Source: Gigaspora rosea (taxonomy: Eukaryota > Glomeromycota > Glomeromycetes > Diversisporales > Gigasporaceae). Taken from it: 64,000 bases of DNA. The stretch lies in NCBI GenBank assembly GCA_003550325.1, contig QKWP01001949.1:33914-97913 (forward strand), written 5' to 3'. The position numbers were made by a program, and so were the translations under genes. How positions within the stretch are numbered: position 1 is the stretch's first letter; each line of letters opens with the position of its first letter. The notes under the pieces are model-generated. The model was given only the letters and a program-made list of their open reading frames with translations. It was not told the DNA's origin and searched no databases. Positions 44,101 through 54,345 of the stretch are shown one piece after another.

Positions 44101-44840
44101 TTTTTTGGTGCTGAACAAGTTTACTTAGTACAAGAAATTAATATCAATTGGTAAAACATAGAAATTTGTATAATTTTATTAATAAAATTATACAAATTTC
44201 TATGATTCTCTAAATTTTACCAAACTTGTTCAGCACCAAAAAAATACATCAAATCGGCATATTTTATTTTAAAATTTGAAGAAAAGATACTTAATATTGG
44301 AAATTTTCATCAAAAATTCAAAATTAAGCATCTTTGATGCAAATATTAAGGAAATAAAATATACTGATACAATGTATTTTTTGAGGTTAAACAAGTTTAC
44401 TTAGTTCAAGAAGTTATGATCAATTAGTAAAATTTAGAGAATCAAAGAAATTTGTATAATTTTATTAATAAAATTATACAAATTTTTATGATTCTCTAAA
44501 TTTTACTAATTGATTATAACTTCTTGATCTAAGTAAACTTATTTAGCACCAAAAAATATCATATCGGTATTTTTTATTTTATTTTCCTTAAAATTTGCAT
44601 CAAAAGATGCTTAATTTGAATTTTTGATGAAAATTTTCAAAATTAAGCATCTTTTCTTCAAATTTTAAAAAAAGTAAAATAAAATATACTGATTTGATGT
44701 ATTTTTTGGAACTAAACAAGTTTACTTAGTGCAAGAAGTTATGATCAATTAGTAAAATTTAGAGAATTATAGAAATTTGTATAATTTTATTAATAAAATT
44801 ATACAAATTTCTATGATTTTCTAAATTTTACTAATTGATT
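41190..44840. repeat. Palindromic satellite, about ten 327-bp units
   Basis: The tip ATTAATAAAATTATAC occurs at 41249, 41894, 42221, 42548, 42875, 43202, 43529, 43856, 44178, 44464 and 44789. Six successive intervals are exactly 327 bp. Each unit is itself an inverted repeat: TAGCACCAAAAAATACATCA faces TGATGTATTTTTTGGTGCTT, and AAGATGCTTAATTTTGAA faces TTCCAAAATTAAGCATC. Central units are almost identical while edge units are diverged, as expected from unequal exchange. The first interval (645 bp) is lengthened by a MITE. No coding frame. The array forms the body of the outer hAT-like element. Confidence 0.92.
41545..41884. mobile_element. TA-flanked MITE within the satellite
   Basis: TGGGGTGTTACATATTAAAA (left) and TTTTAATATGTAACACCCCA (right) are inverted, with TA on each side (41543-41544, 41885-41886); 340 bp. 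It inserted after at least the first satellite units existed. Confidence 0.85.
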
Positions 44841-44867
44841 CTAACTTTGTAAACATGGGCATATATT

Positions 44868-45050
44868 ATGAACCTGAACATGTTCATGAGCCTTGAACTG
44901 AACCTGAACTGAACTTTTTTTAAGTTCAGGTTCAGGTTCATGTTCAATAATTTTAAGTTCAGGTTCAGTTCAGTATTGAACTTTTAGAGCAGGTTCGGGT
45001 TCAGGTTCATTGAACCTGAGCCTGAACCTCTATTGAACTGAACTGAACTT
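44868..45050. repeat. GAACCTGAAC/GGTTCAGGTT word cluster, right
   Basis: Counterpart of the 40807 cluster, ending in TTCAGAACCCTA, the right terminus of the outer hAT-like element. Confidence 0.75.
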
Positions 45051-45284
45051 CAGAACCCTAATATAGTCACACCCCCTAAGTGCATGCTCTCAGGACCAGA
45101 CATAATTATGCACTTAGAGAGGGTATGCATTTATAGAATTATTCTCTCTAAATGCATGCCTTAGAAATTGGAAATAAATATGCATTTAGACAATATGAAT
45201 TTATAAAATTAATAATTCATATATTGTAATAAAAATCCAAGTTAATATAAAAAAGTTTATACAGTAAAAAAAATTAAATAGTAA

Positions 45285-46140
45285 ATAAAATCTTGAATAG
45301 CTTATTTTACTTACTTAGTTTAATACATAAATAATCTTTATACTCACAAACTAAATTAATGCGAATAAAATGAAATTAATAGTAAATAAACATGAACTTT
45401 AATTTAATTATTTAGTTTAATCTTTATATCACTGACTAAATTAATGCGAATAAAAGAAATTAAATAGTAAATAAACATGAACTTGAACTTTAATTACAGT
45501 ACTTAGTTTAATACGTAAATGATCTTTATACTCACACACTAAATTATTGCGAAATTAAATAGTAAATAAACATGAACTTGAATTTTAATTACTTAGTTTA
45601 ATACGTAAATGATCTTTATACTTACTTTCTAAATTAATGCGAATAAAAAAAATTAAATAGTAAATAAACATAAACTTGAATAGCTTATTTGAATTACTTA
45701 GTTTAATACGAAAATGATCTTTATCTGTTATACTCACACACTAATTAATGCGAATAAAAAGAAATTATCCGGCAAACTAATATGATCATAAAAAAATTTC
45801 TTGCCATTATTTTTTCCATGTGTTACAATGTTCATGTTTATTCAAATTAAAACTCAGTGAGTGACTCCCTACCAATCATGATCATAAATTGCCCGGATAA
45901 CACCATTATTGGGCAAATTGTCGAATACGGTAATTTGACAAATGATTGGCACACGTGCCGCAAAGTGGCACGTGCTCATTTGCCAAATTGCCGTTATTCA
46001 ACAATTTTTGCCCAATAATGTATACTTAAATAATCAAATCGTAAATAAACATGAACTTGAATAGCTTATTTTAATTACTTAATTTAATACGTTAAATGAT
46101 TTTTATCTGTTATACTCACGTACTAAATTAATGCGAATAC
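45285..46140. repeat. Minisatellite, about six units of 85-110 bp
   Basis: Units share AATAGTAAATAAACATGAAC, TTACTTAGTTTAATACGTAA and CTAAATTAATGCGAATAAAA. The last unit (46030-46140) is separated from the others by a nested palindrome. Confidence 0.8.
45904..46020. mobile_element. Palindromic MITE in the minisatellite
   Basis: ATTATTGGGCAAATTGTCGA faces CAACAATTTTTGCCCAATAAT, with GGCACACGTGCC/GGCACGTGC near the centre. Confidence 0.7.
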
Positions 46141-46289
46141 TGTATAATGCAAATGATTTAAAACTATTTGTGTGCATTTAATACGTATAATACTATACGT
46201 ACGTATCAGATATATGCATATTAAAATTTCAAAAATTTTACTCTGGGAAGGTGACGCTGGCGATCAAGTTCAATTTAGAGATTGGAATT

Positions 46290-46346
46290 GAAATTGATTT
46301 TTCTTATGTTAAATCAGTTAAAACTGGTTTTAACATAAGAAAAAAT
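46290..46346. repeat. Hairpin beside the assembly gap
   Basis: ATTTTTCTTATGTTAAA faces TTTAACATAAGAAAAAT around a short AGTTAAAACT loop, immediately left of the gap; such hairpins often break assemblies. Confidence 0.75.
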
Positions 46347-46516
46347 NNNNNNNNNNNNNNNNNNNNNNNNNNNNNNNNNNNNNNNNNNNNNNNNNNNNNN
46401 NNNNNNNNNNNNNNNNNNNNNNNNNNNNNNNNNNNNNNNNNNNNNNNNNNNNNNNNNNNNNNNNNNNNNNNNNNNNNNNNNNNNNNNNNNNNNNNNNNNN
46501 NNNNNNNNNNNNNNNN
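46347..46516. other. Assembly gap, 170 N
   Basis: Run of N from 46347 to 46516. Open frames drawn across it are meaningless. Confidence 1.
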
Positions 46517-46591
46517 TGCACTTAGGGGGTGTGCACTTAGGGGGTGTGCACTTAGGGGGTGTGCACTTAGGGGGTGTGCACTTAGGGGGTG
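46517..46591. repeat. Five perfect 15-bp copies of a terminal motif
   Basis: TGCACTTAGGGGGTG repeated five times, ending in the right terminus of the TA-inserting element. The motif is the inner part of that element's own terminal repeat. The array may extend into the gap. Confidence 0.9.
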
Positions 46592-46604
46592 CGACTGTAA
46601 TTTC

Positions 46605-47285
46605 TAATGATTAAATAAGTTTATTTACTATTTACCTATTATCTATTAACTGTCAGTTACTTTTATATAATACCAAGTATCTATTTTTAAATCTTTATCA
46701 CTAGGACTATTACTATTGTATAATAGAGTAGCTGCATAGTATAGTTTTACTAAGACCAGGAACACTATGAGAATACATCTTAAATTTTAAAAATAGAATC
46801 TATTTATATTCTTATTTTTTATAAAAATATTATAAAAAATTGGATTTCAAAAGAATTAAACCTTCATTTTTTTATAGAATTAAATTACTGCTAAATTATA
46901 TTATTAATAAATTTTATTTATTTTCTTATTATTTACTTTGCACTATTAATTATTTTATTTCAGCTATATTTCTACTATTTTATTTTGATTATAATTGTGC
47001 TTAATTTTGTTATATCTTATATTTTATTATTTTAACCTCAGCTTTTGTATATTTTTAACTATACTATTAACAAGAAAGAAATTAGATTATACATAACATG
47101 TGGTATACAGATGTAGAGCAAGATAAAAAAAGTTGAAAATAAATATAAGATTAAGCTAATTAGCATATTAATTATAGTTCTAAATTCTATAAATCCACAT
47201 ATATTTTGATATCAAAACAGAAATTAAGTATGCCTATTGTTATATAAAAAATTAATGTAACTTTGAATTTAAAAAAACAATCAAT
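46605..47285. other. AT-rich stretch with one hairpin-core relative
   Basis: Only a diverged hairpin-core copy (AGTAGCTGCATAG...AGACCAGGAAC, 46729-46763) is recognisable. No gene. Confidence 0.5.
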
Positions 47286-47289
47286 ACAT

Positions 47290-47460
47290 AAATCTATATT
47301 ACTAACAAACACTTTATAGACAATTTAGTTTATAAATAGTTAATCTACAGACAAGATTATTTTACAAACAGTTAATTTACAGACAAATTCATTTTGCAGA
47401 CAATTTATTTTATCAACAATTTTTTTTATAAATTGCACCAACTTTAATTTAAACTTTACT
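47290..47460. repeat. Degenerate TTTACAGACAA words
   Basis: About seven ACAGACAATT-like words every 16-20 bp, resembling the arms of the 26919 foldback element but strongly decayed. Confidence 0.5.
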
Positions 47461-47589
47461 ATATAATTATTTAACCTACTTGTTCATTTGTCCATTGAAA
47501 TAATGACTGTTCCAATAGAACCAATAGGTCTGGTAAATGGACCTAAGGTCCATTAATACCAATGGACAAATGTGCCAACCCTGCTTATA

Positions 47590-48432
47590 GCATATACTTT
47601 TATATCTTTATACTTTTATACTTATATTTTTATACTTTTATACCTTTATACTTTTAGAGTGTTGCTAAATTGCCCCCTGGTGATGTAACCACCCTATAAT
47701 TTACCAATCAGGTTGCAGGATTTTGTGTAACAAAATAAAGAAAATTTTAAGAAAATTTAAAAAAAAAATCAAAAAATTATCAATATCACAAAATTTTATT
47801 ACAAAAACTAGCTTTGGGGTATTAAATAAAAGTTTTTGGCATCTAATTTTGCATATAAATAATTAATCCATCCTTTAACTTAATATACCTATACCCTTAC
47901 TCTAACCCTAATCTTTAAAGAATAATTTTTTATATAAATAACTTTATAAAATAAAGGATGGTTAAAATTTATAACTTTAACCAGGTGTTAAAATTAGTTA
48001 AATTCATATTTCTATACTTTTATATTTCTATACTTTTATACCTTTATAATTTTATACTTTTATACTTTTATATTCTTACACTTTTATACTTTTACTTTTG
48101 TATATTTCTAAAAGATATATAAACCCTAGCTTTTTGCTCTCCTGTATATTAGCTTTAGCTGTTAGCTTTAGACTCAAATTCTCCCATCACTCTTTTCCAA
48201 TATTTAGAAATAATTCAATCTTTTGAATATTGTATTTAAAATAAATAAAATATATCTTTGCTAAATAAATATTTTCTTGTTCTTTAATAAATATCTAATG
48301 AACTGCTCTAGTGAAGTAACATTTCACTTGTACACTGCTTTATATCTTCTCTGACCCTTACAAGATACAAGATCCCTGTCACTATATGTTGTATTGCAAG
48401 TACTATATTAAATGCTATAGTCACTTGTAACA
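47590..48432 (+). repeat. Diverged solo LTR with nested MITE
   Basis: 48100-48432 aligns along its length with the right part of the 29752/40218 LTRs (AAAGATATATAAACCCTAG, GCTCTAGTGAAGTAA, TCTTCTCTGACCCTTA, ending CACTTGTAACA). In place of the ACCATTTCT array it has TTTATACTT-type units (47596-47655 and 48005-48095), interrupted by a MITE. No internal region is adjacent, so it is probably a solo LTR of a related family. The left boundary is uncertain. Confidence 0.65.
47656..47996. mobile_element. MITE inserted in the solo LTR
   Basis: Its core has TTTTGTGTAACAAAATAAAG, a CCCTTACTCTAACCCTAA run and AATCAGGTTGCAGGA, shared with the 28351, 51070 and 52817 elements. Ends around CCCCCTGGTGATGTAACC and CTTTAACCAGGTGTTAAA are only partly inverted. 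Confidence 0.5.
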
Positions 48433-48514
48433 TTAAGATATTTATTTAAGTTGTTTAAAAATGTGTTTAGCACCTAAAAAATATATAATTATATATTTTT
48501 TAAAATTAATTAAT

Positions 48515-49560
48515 GTATAGTACAGAACAAACCGAATGTTTTACTATATTTGAATATGCGGAGTTTTCATATAACAATAATATAAATAATACAAATTTGG
48601 TAAGATTTTTGATTTATATTTCTATTGGAATATTCTCCTGTTAGGTTCATGATCCATAATCGACAAAACATTTGCCATGAATACTCTTTTTTGGTAAGAT
48701 CTACCATTATGAATTAGGAAAAAATTCGTGGTGATTTTATATACTCTATTACTCTACTATTATATTCTTTTTCAAAATTCGATACTTTTTATTATGTCTA
48801 GATTATTCTAGAGTACCCCACCCACCCACCTTACTAATTTGAGTTAAATATATAGTTTTTCTTTTCGAATAAGCAGCCAGCTTTTTTTCAGTAAAAGCCA
48901 CATTATTTTGGCTTATACTATTTTTTTAATTAAATTAAAAAAAAGACTTTTGAATAACCGCATTATTATGGTTAGAATAAATCCTGCTAACATTGTATAT
49001 ATTTTCCCTATTTTTTAAAAAAAAGTATTTTAAGGCAACTGCTACTATAATGGCTTAGACAAATATAACTGCAATACATGTCAATAATAATGTGTATGCT
49101 TTTTTCTTTTTTTGATGATAAATAAAAAAAAAGTTTTTTATTTTTACATAATTATCGCTAACTAATAATATAGCTTAGAATAAATGCTATTTGACGTAAC
49201 ATGTATACTGATACAAAATATTTTCGGATAGCTATGCCACTGTGTCTTGGTTCTATAGCGATCTTTATATACATCATACATACTGATTGCAACGGGCATA
49301 TATGCTAAATATAATAAATTTTTAACGTATGGTATAGAACAAACTGAATGTTTTACTATATTCGAAAAAAATATATATGTTCTCATAAAACAGTAATATA
49401 AATAATACAAATTTGGTTGAGGGTTTTTTTATTAGAATATTCCTGTTAAATTCATGATCGATAATCATTTACTATGAATCCTCTTTTTTGGTAAAATCTA
49501 CTATTTCGAATTAGGAAAAAAATTCATAGTGTTTTATATACTCTATTACTCTACTATTCA
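48515..49560. repeat. Direct repeat pair, about 240 bp, 810 bp apart
   Basis: 48515-48765 and 49326-49560 share GAATGTTTTACTATATT, AATAATATAAATAATACAAA, TTTGGTAAGATCTACCA and ATATACTCTATTACTCTACT in order. The space between is AT-rich and non-coding, and carries a GGCTTA/TAAGCC-word segment at about 48880-49080. Confidence 0.65.
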
Positions 49561-50154
49561 ATCAGTATGTACGATAACATAAAGATTACTATCGATCCAA
49601 ATGTAATAAATTTTTTTAAATCGGTAAATAATAAATATAGAAATCTGTATAAAAATGGTAAAAGTATTATTAAAATATTATCTTTTTTGGAAATAATACC
49701 TGATCACTACAAACTACTTATTTTTTTCTTAGTATGAGCTTATGACAAATACTATGTTCTCTAATATTATTAATATAACAAGCATACAAATTCTTTTTTT
49801 GAAAAAAAATTGGTTTCAAATAACTTCTATCAATATATCTTAAGATAAATTCTGCTACAAAATAATATTAACACGTATGTATAGGTAAGTAAAGATTACT
49901 GTTGATCGATAAAAACTCTAATAAATCAGTAAAATATTAAATATAGAAATCAATATTGCAATGAACTAAAATCTGGTTATTTGTTAAAAAAAATAAAGAT
50001 TAAAATTGTTTTTCTTATTTATTAATACCTTATATTTTATTTTTAATACCTTATAACTAGAATATGATCATGCAGACAGCTTCGCTGCCCATATGCTAAA
50101 GGTAATAGATTTATTTGTTTTATTCTTATTTTTATTCAGAATTTCTTAAACTTT
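49561..50154. other. Gene-free AT-rich stretch
   Basis: No supported feature. Confidence 0.45.
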
Positions 50155-50575
50155 TCTATCATTAGATGTTTCGTCTTAAATTTAATACACCAATTTGGGC
50201 CCTTCCGGGCCAAAGCTAGTGCATTAGATTTAAAGTATTGGCTTTAGTCATTAGGTGTTCCATCTTGGATTTAATGCACCAAATTTGGTTCCAAACTAGT
50301 GCATTAAATTTAAAACATTCCTTTCTGATATTAGATTTCTATCCTGAATTCAATGCACCAAAGTTGATGTATTAAATTTAAAGCATTTCCTTTCTGTCAT
50401 TAGATGTTCTGTCTTGAATTTAATGCACCTATTTGGGCCCTCTCCAGGGGCCAAAGCTGATGCATTAGATTTAAAGCATTTCTTTTTGTCATTAGATGTT
50501 CCGTCTTGAATTTAATACAACAATATAGACCCCTCTGGGCCAAAGCTGGTTCATTAACTTTAAAACTTTTATTAG
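50155..50575. repeat. Minisatellite, about five palindromic units of 80-100 bp
   Basis: Each unit carries CATTAGATGTTYCGTCTT, AATTTAATGCACCAA, TTGGGCCC..GGGCCAAAG and GTGCATTAGATTTAAAG, so each is partly self-complementary. Spacing varies with the central GGGCCC segment. Confidence 0.75.
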
Positions 50576-51002
50576 TCATGTGAAATGATCATATTGTGAC
50601 CTTATCACCTGCCAAATATAACAGTTACTGAATGTTATACATTCAATATATTCAGATTCGGATCTAAATTGCTATTGAATATAGTGCAAATCGATCTACA
50701 TGCAGATAGAATTGGCAAATCATGTAAATTTTGTATTGGTTAGAGGGCATAGCAGGTTGAGTTTACGATTCTTTCATTGTTGTTCTTTTGCCTTTCGTCA
50801 TATTCTTTGATGATTATTGATTATTAATTCATCATACAGGTAAAAAATTCGAAGAAAAAAAATGTAAAATCTAAAAAAATTCGAAAAGTAGAAGCATAAC
50901 TATAGATGGGAGTGGGCATATAATGCAAAAGGATACTTTCTTTACTAGAATTTGTTTTTTAAACGATTCAGCTTTTATTTTGTTTTTTTTCTAGTATGTT
51001 AA

Positions 51003-51393
51003 ATATATATATATATATCATATATATATATAATATATTATATATATAATAGATTTTGATAAATTTAGCAGGTTGCGATATCGCAGGTTAATATTTAAAA
51101 AAAATAAAAATGATTATTAGTTAGGGTTAGGGTCCAAACTAGTATTAATATTAGGTTAGAGGGTGCATATATATATGCAAAATTAAGCGCTAAAAACTTT
51201 TAATTAGAAGCCCAAGACTAGTTTACATAATGAAATTTCAAGTTATTTAAAAATTTTGAATTTTTTTATAATTTTTCTAATTTCCCATTCATTTGTTACA
51301 CAAGATCCTGTGATCTAATTGGCCAATCATATTAACCTGCGATATTTAACAACCTCCAATATAATATATATAATATATATATATATATATAAT

Positions 51394-51425
<32 letters not shown>

Positions 51426-51430
51426 GGCTA
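51003..51430. mobile_element. MITE with AGGTTGCGATATCGCAGG ends flanked by TA microsatellites
   Basis: The element 51070-51355 has AGGTTGCGATATCGCAGGTT facing TTAACCTGCGATATTTAACAACCT. The core carries GTTAGGGTTAGGGT and GATCCTGTGATCTAATTGG. Long TA/TATA runs lie at 51005-51050 and 51360-51424; insertion into a TA microsatellite is likely. Confidence 0.65.
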
Positions 51431-51790
51431 TTTGAAGTTAATTTTTTGGTTAACATCAACCCCAATGGTCCCCCGGCCCCCGGATAAAATGAACATATGA
51501 AAAAAAATAAAAATAATAAAATATTATCATTATTTAGAAATCAAATTCAATATATAAATTTGATTTATTATTTCGTGCATGATATTACTAGTAGTTGACG
51601 TATGTACGAACGTACGTACTTGGCTCTATATATGGGGTCATCTAAAGCGGAGCTGAATCATATGATACCTGACCAATCAAATTAAGAATTTGATGATCTT
51701 AGGCAATTTTGCTTATTATATTACTACCTAAAACTTATCTAAGGCCGTTTGAAGTTATGCTTTCAGTTAACATCACTCTCCCCTTCCTCT
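51424..51790. repeat. Two copies of a GGCCGTTTGAAGTT terminal block
   Basis: TGGCTATTTGAAGTTAATTT..GGTTAACATCA (51424-51465) and AAGGCCGTTTGAAGTTATG..CAGTTAACATCA (51739-51775) match the left end of the 53209 MITE. They may be ends of one or two related elements in the same orientation. Confidence 0.5.
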
Positions 51791-52018
51791 TTAATGTCCT
51801 CAGTAAAAATTAAAAAAATAAATACTGCATAATTACGAAATAATGCGATGGGTGTGGTTTCGAATTTCGGCCTAAATTAAGATTAATTTAGCCCGAAACT
51901 CAAAATAACTCAGTGCGTTATTTCGCAGTTAAAATAAAATAATATAAAAATAAAAAAGAATTGAAAAAAATAAAAACTTAAAAAAAAAAATAAATAAATA
52001 AATAATAAAAAATAGGAA

Positions 52019-52426
52019 TTTATTATTTGGCACCATGCACTTAGTGCACCCCCTAGTATATAGTATATCCCTATAGTAGCAGATTAGTATTAGTGTTGAC
52101 ATATACAATATTACACAGCATTAGTTTTGTATAACAAAAATTATTTTAAATAATTTGTATAATATTACACAAAATTAGTACAATGTTATATAGCAGTAGT
52201 TTTGTGTAACCAAGTACTAAATCTTTTATATTAGAGTTAGAGTTAGGGTTAGGGTTAGAGTCAGGATTAGGGGGTTAGGGTTTGGCAACTTGTGTAATAT
52301 TACACAAATTTATTTTGTGCAACCAAGTTTATTTTGAAAAAACAATATACTGAACTTTGTGTAATATATATGCATATATTTATGTATTAAAGGGGTGCAC
52401 TAAGTGCATATGCACCAAATTATTAA
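52019..52426. mobile_element. MITE with TTATTTGGCACCATGCACTT ends
   Basis: TTTGGCACCATGCACTTAGT (left) and GCACTAAGTGCATATGCACC (right) are inverted. The core has repeated TTGTGTAATATTACACAA words and a degenerate TTAGGG run (52237-52285). Confidence 0.7.
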
Positions 52427-52816
52427 ACCCTAAAAAATAAAGCTAAAATTTAATTCCTATTTGCTGTCCTCTTATATATGTTTATTTTAGTTTGCAATAA
52501 AATGATTCAACAAAAAACTGCTGAATAAAGATCTTCTGAAGTACTTTTTGTTCGATTGTGAAGAGCTAGAAAACTAGTATTAACGAGGAAAAATATTTGA
52601 ATAAACATTTAGCTTTTACAGAATTATTCAGAACAAAATTTGTGGATTTGGAAACCCCCAAATTCCAATTTGTGATCACTGCATACATACTTTAAAATGA
52701 TGCAGATCCGATCACTAGATCATGAGAATTTTGTCTGTAAAAATTGTACATATGTACGAAGTTCTTTTTATCAGATAAAATACTTTTTATAATAAATTAA
52801 TTATAGAAAAATGTGC

Positions 52817-53137
52817 TTGTTATCAGTGGTGACATGCCCCTGTATAACGTACGATCAAAACAAATATAAATATATGTAAATTTATTTTGTTAGAGTTAGG
52901 TTAGGGTTCGGGTTAGAGTTAGGATTAGAGGTAACTATATAGTAAAATTTCACGAGGAATTTTTTTTTGCTAGAATAAAGGGTGGTTTCATAGTCAAAAT
53001 TTTCAGCTATCGCGATATTTTTGAAAACAGCATTTTTTTATTTTGTTTTCATGTTACATGATCAGGTGTAATATTACACCTGATCTTGATTCTTATTGGC
53101 TCGGTTGGCACAGGATTGTCACCACAGGTGACAAATG
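52817..53137. mobile_element. MITE with TTATCAGTGGTGACATG ends
   Basis: TTGTTATCAGTGGTGACATG (left) and GGATTGTCACCACAGGTGAC (right) are inverted. It shares the TTAGGGTTNGGG run and a CACCTGATCTTGATTCTTATTGG segment with the 28725 elements. Confidence 0.65.
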
Positions 53138-53208
53138 GATTTACTCTTAATTATATACTGATATTTATTTATTATTGCTTCTTTCTTTTATAAGAGGAAT
53201 GTAATGTT

Positions 53209-53445
53209 AAGGCCGTTTAGTTGATTTTTCAGTTAACATCACCCCAGCTGAAGTCTCCCCCTCCACCAAAAAATGAACAGCCAATCAAAACACTGAATGA
53301 CGCTTACCAGTCACCTGATTTACATCAACCAATGAAATTGCTTCATTTTTATATATTCGTCTCATATGTTCGTTTATTTTACCCGCTTTTCCCCATGAGT
53401 CCTGGAAAAGTGATATTAACCAAAGAATCAACTTCGAATGGCCTA
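53209..53445. mobile_element. MITE with TAAGGCCGTTTAGTTGATTT ends
   Basis: Left TAAGGCCGTTTAGTTGATTT then CAGTTAACATCACC. Right GATATTAACCAAAGAATCAAC then GAATGGCCTA. Inverted; 237 bp. The plus-strand open frame across it is incidental. Confidence 0.7.
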
Positions 53446-53458
53446 TATAATATATATA

Positions 53459-53527
53459 CAGTCATCCCTCTCTATAATCACCAAGTCCGTCGCACCCTAT
53501 TTTGGTGATTGTAAAGAGGTGTGACTA
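53459..53527. mobile_element. 69-bp pogo-type mini-MITE
   Basis: CAGTCATCCCTCTCTATAAT facing ATTGTAAAGAGGTGTGACTA, with TA on both sides. Almost the whole element is terminal repeat. Confidence 0.7.
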
Positions 53528-53689
53528 TAAATAAAATACCTCATTATGGTCATGTGATCAAAGGCCAATAAGTAATATATTTGTGCATATTTGAATTACT
53601 ATTAAAAAATTTAATCCAGTAGCCCAATTTGGATAAAACAACTACCGTAAATCGCCGTATACAAGACCCCTCTTGATAATAGATCCCCC

Positions 53690-53820
53690 AGGTATTATAC
53701 CTGGGTCTATTATGTGGGTCAAAATTTGAGAAAATGTAAAAGACCCGGGTCTATAAATAAATCATAAAATTAAAAGACCCGGGTATATAAATCGTGTATA
53801 AATATTAAAAGACCCGGTAT
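53690..53820. repeat. AAAAGACCCGGGTNTATAAAT repeats
   Basis: Three spaced copies of AAAAGACCCGGGT (about 53747, 53776 and 53805, the last shortened to GACCCGGT), preceded by an inverted CCAGGTATTATACCTGG. Confidence 0.7.
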
Positions 53821-53968
53821 GATAGGGTATGATATACTGCTACAGTCTTTTGTATGGATGTCGCCGAACAGGACATTTAGCCAACATCACATAGAGTTGA
53901 GTACTAGTAGTTGTCACCCTGTGTGATGTCGAATAAATGTCGTGAATAACTTTTGGAAAATCGTATGA

Positions 53969-54190
53969 CTATATAACCCTTTTGCTGTTAAAACACTCGT
54001 TCTCTAAATTCAAGCGCTTTTTTTTCATTATTTTATACGAATCTATTTGCTTTAATTCTTGAGGGCTTTCAAGACCCACACAATATTTAAAAAAGCTTGT
54101 GCAATATAGCATTGAGAAGTGAATAAGCTTGTCGCTTTCCTGATAGATATTTCTCCATAGGACACTTACCAACACGTAGGGTTCATTCAA
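53969..54190 (-). CDS. Hypothetical short open frame, doubtful
   Basis: 73 codons on the minus strand starting MNEPYVLVSVLWRNIYQESD and ending NSKRVI. Composition is less AT-biased than random frames here, but no family is recognised. GGACATTTAGCCAACATCAC (53871) and GGACACTTACCAACACGTAG (54159) suggest the block is bounded by repeats in direct orientation. Confidence 0.2.
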   Translation of the reverse strand: MNEPYVLVSVLWRNIYQESDKLIHFSMLYCTSFFKYCVGLESPQELKQIDSYKIMKKKRLNLENECFNSKRVI

Positions 54191-54203
54191 TAAAGGTCAA
54201 CAG

Positions 54204-54345
54204 TAAGTATGAAGTTTGATTCTGTTCACTTTAACGTTTGTGTTTCAAGAGATTGTGAGATTAACCGTAATCATTTGATCGTTCAACAAATTACAGTATG
54301 AAGTTTGATTCTGTTCAATTTAATGGTTGTGTTTCAAGAAAATAT
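54204..54345. repeat. Two-copy direct repeat, period about 90 bp
   Basis: AGTATGAAGTTTGATTCTGTTCA begins at 54206 and again at about 54296, each followed by GTGTTTCAAGA. Just upstream of the Ras fragment. Confidence 0.7.

Larger units (their letters stand above)
29740..45060. mobile_element. Outer hAT-like element carrying the whole nested complex
   Basis: TAGTGTTCT at the left and AGAACCCTA at the right are inverted with one mismatch. The left flank is ATAATTTC (29732-29739). The right flank, ATA (45061-45063) plus ATTTC (46600-46604), gives the same ATAATTTC once the later TA-flanked insertion is removed: a perfect 8-bp target duplication, as made by hAT transposases. Subterminal GAACCTGAAC/GGTTCAGGTT words cluster at 40807-40990 and 44868-45050. 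After subtracting the LTR retrotransposon the element is about 4.27 kb; its interior is a palindromic satellite with no transposase, so it is non-autonomous. Confidence 0.75.
45064..46597. mobile_element. TA-inserting element with CAGTCGCACCCCC-type ends
   Basis: Left TAGTCACACCCCCTAAGTGCA and right TGCACTTAGGGGGTGCGACTG pair at 19 of 21 positions, with TA on both sides (45062-45063, 46598-46599). This is the pogo/mariner layout. It landed inside the right target duplication of the outer hAT-like element. It contains a 95-bp minisatellite, a MITE, a 170-bp assembly gap and an amplified terminal motif. No transposase is visible outside the gap. Confidence 0.8.

Noticed and set aside
29740..45060. 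Outer element as an artefact of chance 9-bp inverted ends
   Set aside because: Rejected as an explanation because the 8-bp ATAATTTC duplication is recovered exactly after removing the independently defined TA-flanked insert, and word clusters match at both ends.
46251..46607. Open frames across the N gap
   Set aside because: N bases translate as unknown; the rest reads the 15-bp array.
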